From contig JAJEEE010000056.1 of NCBI GenBank assembly GCA_022821145.1, positions 25,943 to 89,942 on the forward strand: a stretch of DNA of 64,000 nucleotides. The letters run 5' to 3'. Below, piece after piece: positions 60,399 through 64,000 of the stretch. Both the position numbers and the translations under genes were made by a program. Numbering within the stretch: position 1 is the first letter of the stretch; each line of letters opens with the position of its first letter. The notes under the pieces are model-generated. The model saw only the letters and a program-made list of their open reading frames with translations, did not search any database and was not told the DNA's origin. This DNA comes from Acidobacteriota bacterium (lineage in GTDB: Bacteria > Acidobacteriota > Terriglobia > 20CM-2-55-15).

Positions 60399-62159
60399 CT
60401 ACTCCTCGACAATCGGGTCGATCGCACCCGACGCGCCCCAGGCGCCACCGGACATTGAACTGAGGAACACGAATCCTTCCGCTCCCATGAAGTCCGTCGT
60501 GATATCGACGTACCCGGTGAAGTTCGTGTCCTCGCCGGCCGCGTTCAAAAGGCTGCTTAGCTGAACGGCATACGTGCCGCCCGGCCCAAGGCTTCCGTCG
60601 TCGTCCAGACCGCTACCGGGCGAGCCGGGCATGGTCGTGTAGGTTGAGGATTCGCCGTCCGAAAAGAACTCGAACGTGATCGGTCCAGCCTGTTCGCTGT
60701 CAGCGTCGTTCGAGTTGTTGATGGCGATGCCGGTGTCCCATGTTGCGCTGGCTGCCGCGAACTGAACCCGCATCCTGGTCTGGTCCGACTCCACTGCGAT
60801 GACCGTTACGGGACTGCTCTTGTCGGTTGCAAACCGGATCGCCGGGTCGGCGATGATACGGCCGGCAAACCCGAACGCGGCGCCAACCGGCCCGACATCG
60901 ACGGTGACCTGAATCGGCTCGCTACCGAGTGGGAACTCGGCGTCACGACCAAAGGCAATAGTCCCGCGGATAGTGACACGGTTCGTCCGGATCGGACTGA
61001 GAGCGCCGCCAATCGTGTCGTCGACCGCTGGGTCGGTAGCCTCGCCAGTACCCGTCAAGGTGTTGCCCTCGGCGTCTTCACCGGTACCTGACAACTCGCC
61101 CAGTAAGGTAGTCTGATCCGCAGTGGTGGAAAGACTGTCGTACACGGTTTCCCATGTGTCCGCCTCGTCGTTGCCGTCCTCGTCCAGAATCATCTTGACG
61201 ACAACCTCGTTGTCCTCGGCCGTGACGCCGTTGGCCCCAGGCTCGTAGACGACGCTGACTTCGTCGTTCATCATGATGCCGGTGATGGCCCTCGTCCCTA
61301 TCAGGCTGCGCGTTACCCGGCCGTCCGTTTCAGGGGCGGTGGTTCCCTCCGACACCCATGCGTCAAGAGTCAGGGTGGCACCTTCCGGGATTCCAGTGAA
61401 CTCCAGTTCGAGATCCGCATTCTCGAAAGAATCGACTGCGTTCTCGTCGATCCGAAGCACGAACGCCCGCGTCCTGTTCAATTCGATTCCGGTGTCGAGC
61501 ATCGGCTGGCCGTTGTGGCGACGCAGAGTCACGACACCTTCGTTCCCTCGCACACGGGTGTTGAGATCGGTCGTTAGACCTCGGTCGGTCAATTCGTCCA
61601 CAACGGAGTTGACGATGGCGACGCGATTGGACCCTGAAGTCAGGCGAAAATCTCCTGATGCTCCGATGCTGGCTTCCATGCTGCCGCTGACCCCCTGCGA
61701 TGCGATCTGCAAGCGAACGCCCGAGATATCAAGCGTGGAGTCTCCTGTACATGCGACGTTGTGTCCTGCGGCGACTCCCACATGGATGGTGATGATGCTT
61801 CCATCGTAAGAGGCCGTCGCGTTCACTGAACCGGTCGTGGCCAAGTCGAAACATCCGGTGCCGACGATTTGAAGGTTGCTCACCGGCGCAGCAGTTCCGG
61901 GGCGGTTCGTGATGGGCACACCGTAATCGATGGTCAGCGTCCCCGAATGGAGCGTATTGTCGTCGGCAGCAGTACCCGTCGCCCTTGCGGTTGACACCCT
62001 CACGGTGATTCCGCCGGCCAGTTCGGTCTGCCCATGCTCCCTGGCCCTGGGCTGAACGCCGGAACTGACCGACAGTACGTTCTGCGCCCAGGCGCTGGTT
62101 GCGATCGTCATCGCCGCCAGGAGGCTCAATGCGCTAAGCGCGTATTTCGTTTTCAACAT
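60399..62159 (-). CDS. large secreted protein, S-layer or surface-like
   Basis: 586 residues. Signal peptide MLKTKYALSALSLLAAMTIA ending near SAWAQN; AAGGAG 10 nt upstream. The mature protein is rich in Thr/Gly/Asp and beta strands, nearly without Lys or Cys, with a mid region ITGIMMNDEVSVVYEPGANG and a C-terminal domain (ATWDTGIAINNSNDADSEQA, AVQLSSLLNAAGEDTNFTGY) that recalls the fibrous domain endings of secreted adhesion-like proteins. Lower GC than neighbours. Function unknown. Confidence 0.75.
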   Translation of the reverse strand: MLKTKYALSALSLLAAMTIATSAWAQNVLSVSSGVQPRAREHGQTELAGGITVRVSTARATGTAADDNTLHSGTLTIDYGVPITNRPGTAAPVSNLQIVGTGCFDLATTGSVNATASYDGSIITIHVGVAAGHNVACTGDSTLDISGVRLQIASQGVSGSMEASIGASGDFRLTSGSNRVAIVNSVVDELTDRGLTTDLNTRVRGNEGVVTLRRHNGQPMLDTGIELNRTRAFVLRIDENAVDSFENADLELEFTGIPEGATLTLDAWVSEGTTAPETDGRVTRSLIGTRAITGIMMNDEVSVVYEPGANGVTAEDNEVVVKMILDEDGNDEADTWETVYDSLSTTADQTTLLGELSGTGEDAEGNTLTGTGEATDPAVDDTIGGALSPIRTNRVTIRGTIAFGRDAEFPLGSEPIQVTVDVGPVGAAFGFAGRIIADPAIRFATDKSSPVTVIAVESDQTRMRVQFAAASATWDTGIAINNSNDADSEQAGPITFEFFSDGESSTYTTMPGSPGSGLDDDGSLGPGGTYAVQLSSLLNAAGEDTNFTGYVDITTDFMGAEGFVFLSSMSGGAWGASGAIDPIVEE

Positions 62160-62520
62160 TCGAATGTTTCTCCTTGAAGTAATCGTTTTCCAGCCCGGCC
62201 CGCGGCCATCCGTTACGCGATCCGTTACGCGACGAGCCATGAAGCGGCCCTAAGTTACTGAATCTAAAGTGCCGCCCTTCTCCTTCTAGAAAAGAGGTTG
62301 AGGCCCGCCTGGCGGCGAACCCACAGAGCGCGGCCGTGCCAGTTGCGCAAGCCGCCCGATACTGTACCAATAACAACCACACGGGTTTCTACGTCGGCTA
62401 CCGGTGCACACATTCGTCTGTAAGTGATTTACTAATGACAAAGTTATGACAAAGAAGCGACAATTGCGGCCGCCGTCAGCATCCGTTGACGCTCGCCATA
62501 ATCCCCCATACGATGAGGGG
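62160..62520. other. intergenic region before the integrase
   Basis: About 360 bp without a gene. A tandem 12-bp repeat ATCCGTTACGCG lies near 62210-62232. No clear tRNA or attachment site is visible. Confidence 0.4.
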
Positions 62521-63732
62521 ATGAATACAGAGTCGAGTGCCGTCTCCTCTCCCAGGAAGACCAAGCCCAAGGGGCGGCATCCCGACAAGTCCCTCTCGGC
62601 CGCCTTCATCCGCTCGGCTCCGCGCGGAAGGCATGCCGACGGCAACGGCCTGTATCTCTTCGTGCAGCCGAGCGGCGCCCGGAGCTGGATCCAGCGCTTG
62701 GTGATCCGAGGGCGCCGCGCCGAGCTGGGATTGGGGAGCGTCGCCCTGGTGTCCCTGGCCGAGGCGCGCGAGAAGGCGCGCGCGAACCGCAAGCTGGCGC
62801 GCGATGGCGGCGACCCCCTGGCCGAGAAGCGCCGCGCCGCGGGAATCCCCACGTTCGTTGAGGCCGCCGTAACCGTGATCGATCAGAAGAAGGGCGGATG
62901 GCACGCCCCGAACACCGCGAGGGACTGGCTACGGTGTCTGGAGATTTACGCCTTTCCGCGCATCGGCGAGATGCCGGTGTCGGAGGTGTCCAGCGCCGAC
63001 GTGCTGGCTATCCTCACCCCCATCTGGCACGTGAAGATGCAGAGGGCCCGAAGCGTGCGCGAGCGCATGCGCGCGGTCCTGGAATGGGCCGTGGCCATGG
63101 AATGGAGGACCGACAACCCCTGCGACCGGGTCGTCCCGATTCTCGGTGCTCAGACGGAAATCGTTATGCACCGGCGAGCGTTGCCGCACGGCGAGGTCGC
63201 CCAGGCGATCCGGACGGTACGGGAGTCGAGCGCGCCGCCGATGGTCAAGCTGGCGTTCGAGTTTCTGGTGTTGACGGCCGGGCGGGGCGCCGAGGTCCGC
63301 GGAGCGGTATGGGAGGAGATGGACCTGGACAACCGGGTCTGGACGATCCCGGCTCAGCGGATGAAGATGAAGCGGGACCACCGGGTCCCCTTGTCCGGCC
63401 GCGCGAGGGAGATTGTCGACGCGGCGCGGCGGATCGTCGACGGCGGCAATCCCCTGGTGTTCCCCAGCGAGCACGGGAAGCGGCTGGACGACAAGCGGTT
63501 GCGGCGCGTGCTCCAGAAGCACCGGATCGCGGCCGTCCCCCACGGGTTCCGGTCCTCGTTCCGGGACTGGGCGGCGGAGCGGACCGACCACCCGCGCGAG
63601 GCGATCGAGGCGGCCTTGGCGCATGTCGTCCGGAACAGGGTGGAAGCGGCCTACGCCAGGTCGGATCTGTTCGAGCGCAGACGCGTCCTGATGGAAGACT
63701 GGGCGGGTTACCTGAACGGTGGACGATCCTGA
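62521..63732 (+). CDS. int: tyrosine recombinase (phage-type integrase)
   Basis: 403 residues. N-terminal arm-binding DUF4102-like domain (ADGNGLYLFVQPSGARSWIQ), core-binding domain and catalytic C-terminus with Arg255 (TAGRGAEVR), His341-x-x-Arg344 (HGFRSSFRDWA), His368 (LAHVV) and Tyr378 (AAYARSDLF). Complete RHRHY set, so likely active. It could move a genomic island; the island borders are not seen in the window. Confidence 0.92.
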   Translation: MNTESSAVSSPRKTKPKGRHPDKSLSAAFIRSAPRGRHADGNGLYLFVQPSGARSWIQRLVIRGRRAELGLGSVALVSLAEAREKARANRKLARDGGDPLAEKRRAAGIPTFVEAAVTVIDQKKGGWHAPNTARDWLRCLEIYAFPRIGEMPVSEVSSADVLAILTPIWHVKMQRARSVRERMRAVLEWAVAMEWRTDNPCDRVVPILGAQTEIVMHRRALPHGEVAQAIRTVRESSAPPMVKLAFEFLVLTAGRGAEVRGAVWEEMDLDNRVWTIPAQRMKMKRDHRVPLSGRAREIVDAARRIVDGGNPLVFPSEHGKRLDDKRLRRVLQKHRIAAVPHGFRSSFRDWAAERTDHPREAIEAALAHVVRNRVEAAYARSDLFERRRVLMEDWAGYLNGGRS

Positions 63733-63817
63733 ATGTGGCGTTTCACAAGTTCATTGTTCGGAAACGCCGCGTCCGGCGGTATTGGCTTGTCGGTGCAGCC
63801 CAATCGGTGTCTCGGCA

Positions 63818-64000
63818 CTAGAGAATCGGCGCGGCGTCGGTTTCAGGCACTCGCGTGACAATCGGGGACTCTTCCCCCTTCGCCTTGGAATCGGCGATGA
63901 CGGTTGGCACATCCGGCCCGTGTGCGACGAGCCTCTTGCGATCGTTCGATATGTCCACCCACGATCCCTTCGGCACATCTTTGGTCGGCCCATCGGTGTC
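63818..64000 (-). CDS. partial DUF5678-like protein
   Basis: The C-terminal 60 residues lie in the window, ending at TAG 63818. Reads KGSWVDISNDRKRLVAHGPD and ...SPIVTRVPET, matching the DUF5678 pattern (gkWVAv...G-------d--v-rVP). Small protein often near toxin-antitoxin or regulatory genes. The start lies outside the window. Confidence 0.6.
   Translation of the reverse strand, partial: DTDGPTKDVPKGSWVDISNDRKRLVAHGPDVPTVIADSKAKGEESPIVTRVPETDAAPIL

Noticed and set aside
62280..62380. Possible tRNA-like segment before the integrase
   Set aside because: GTGGGTTCG resembles a T-arm but no acceptor stem, anticodon arm or CCA-flanking fold could be drawn.

Overview
The window is high-GC DNA from a Gram-negative bacterium: it encodes a beta-barrel outer membrane protein, lipoproteins, a Tat-exported sulfite oxidase and periplasmic binding proteins. 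The sequence does not let me name the lineage. The mix of a Pst/PhoBR operon with a polyphosphate gene set, a polyamine ABC transporter and secreted repeat proteins would fit an uncultured Acidobacteriota- or Proteobacteria-like genome, but that is only an inference. No rRNA, tRNA or CRISPR array was found.

Core layout. 0.2-1.9 kb: glnK-amtB ammonium uptake. 2.3-8.5 kb: a Fic protein, sulfite oxidase, GroEL with a CIRCE-like operator, and a LysM/LAS-peptidase-like protein. 9.5-14.3 kb: membrane and SnoaL-like proteins, an SDH-type protease module, an ASCH protein and a ferredoxin-MBL fusion. 20.5-32 kb: a complete phosphate regulon on the minus strand (pstS-C-A-B-phoU-phoB-phoR), divergent from ppx, two thymidylate-kinase-like genes, a CHAD protein and sixA; an 11-nt repeat PHO box lies between the two units. 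32-33 kb: arsC and a CusF-thioredoxin fusion. 40-49 kb: potA-potD, an orphan Wzt-like ABC ATPase, then potB-potC. 52-54.7 kb: secreted and outer membrane proteins.

Accessory layout. Between these core genes lie many defence or addiction modules: vapBC (8.8 kb); DUF7662-like antitoxin plus PIN toxin (14.4 kb); an orphan higA with a broken higB (15.4 kb); an Mrr-like nuclease (15.9 kb); a WYL regulator with a double-AAA ATPase (17-20 kb); a lone XRE gene inside phoBR (21.9 kb); a P-loop ATPase (33.3 kb); an OLD-like ATPase with a separate TOPRIM-like DUF4276 protein (35-37 kb); an AlbA/HATPase gene with a ParA-like ATPase (46.7-48.9 kb); an SMC-like ATPase with a PD-(D/E)XK nuclease (49-51 kb); a gp49-type HigBA pair (51.7 kb); and DarTG (54.7-56.4 kb). 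The right end has five paralogous membrane-anchored coiled-coil genes (56.6-60 kb), a large secreted protein, a tyrosine recombinase and a partial DUF5678 gene.

Two patterns deserve most attention. First, at five sites an inserted gene or module is bracketed by imperfect 18-58 bp direct repeats made from the end of the neighbouring core gene (SnoaL-like gene, phoB/phoR junction, potA leader, potC, and the gene before darT), so that the core gene end is regenerated on one side. Second, the coiled-coil genes form a tandem cassette family. Four of them share a TTGACG-N18-TAGACT promoter and a leader hairpin just before the ribosome binding site, with compensatory base changes between copies, while the heptad or hendecad repeats inside the proteins vary in number.
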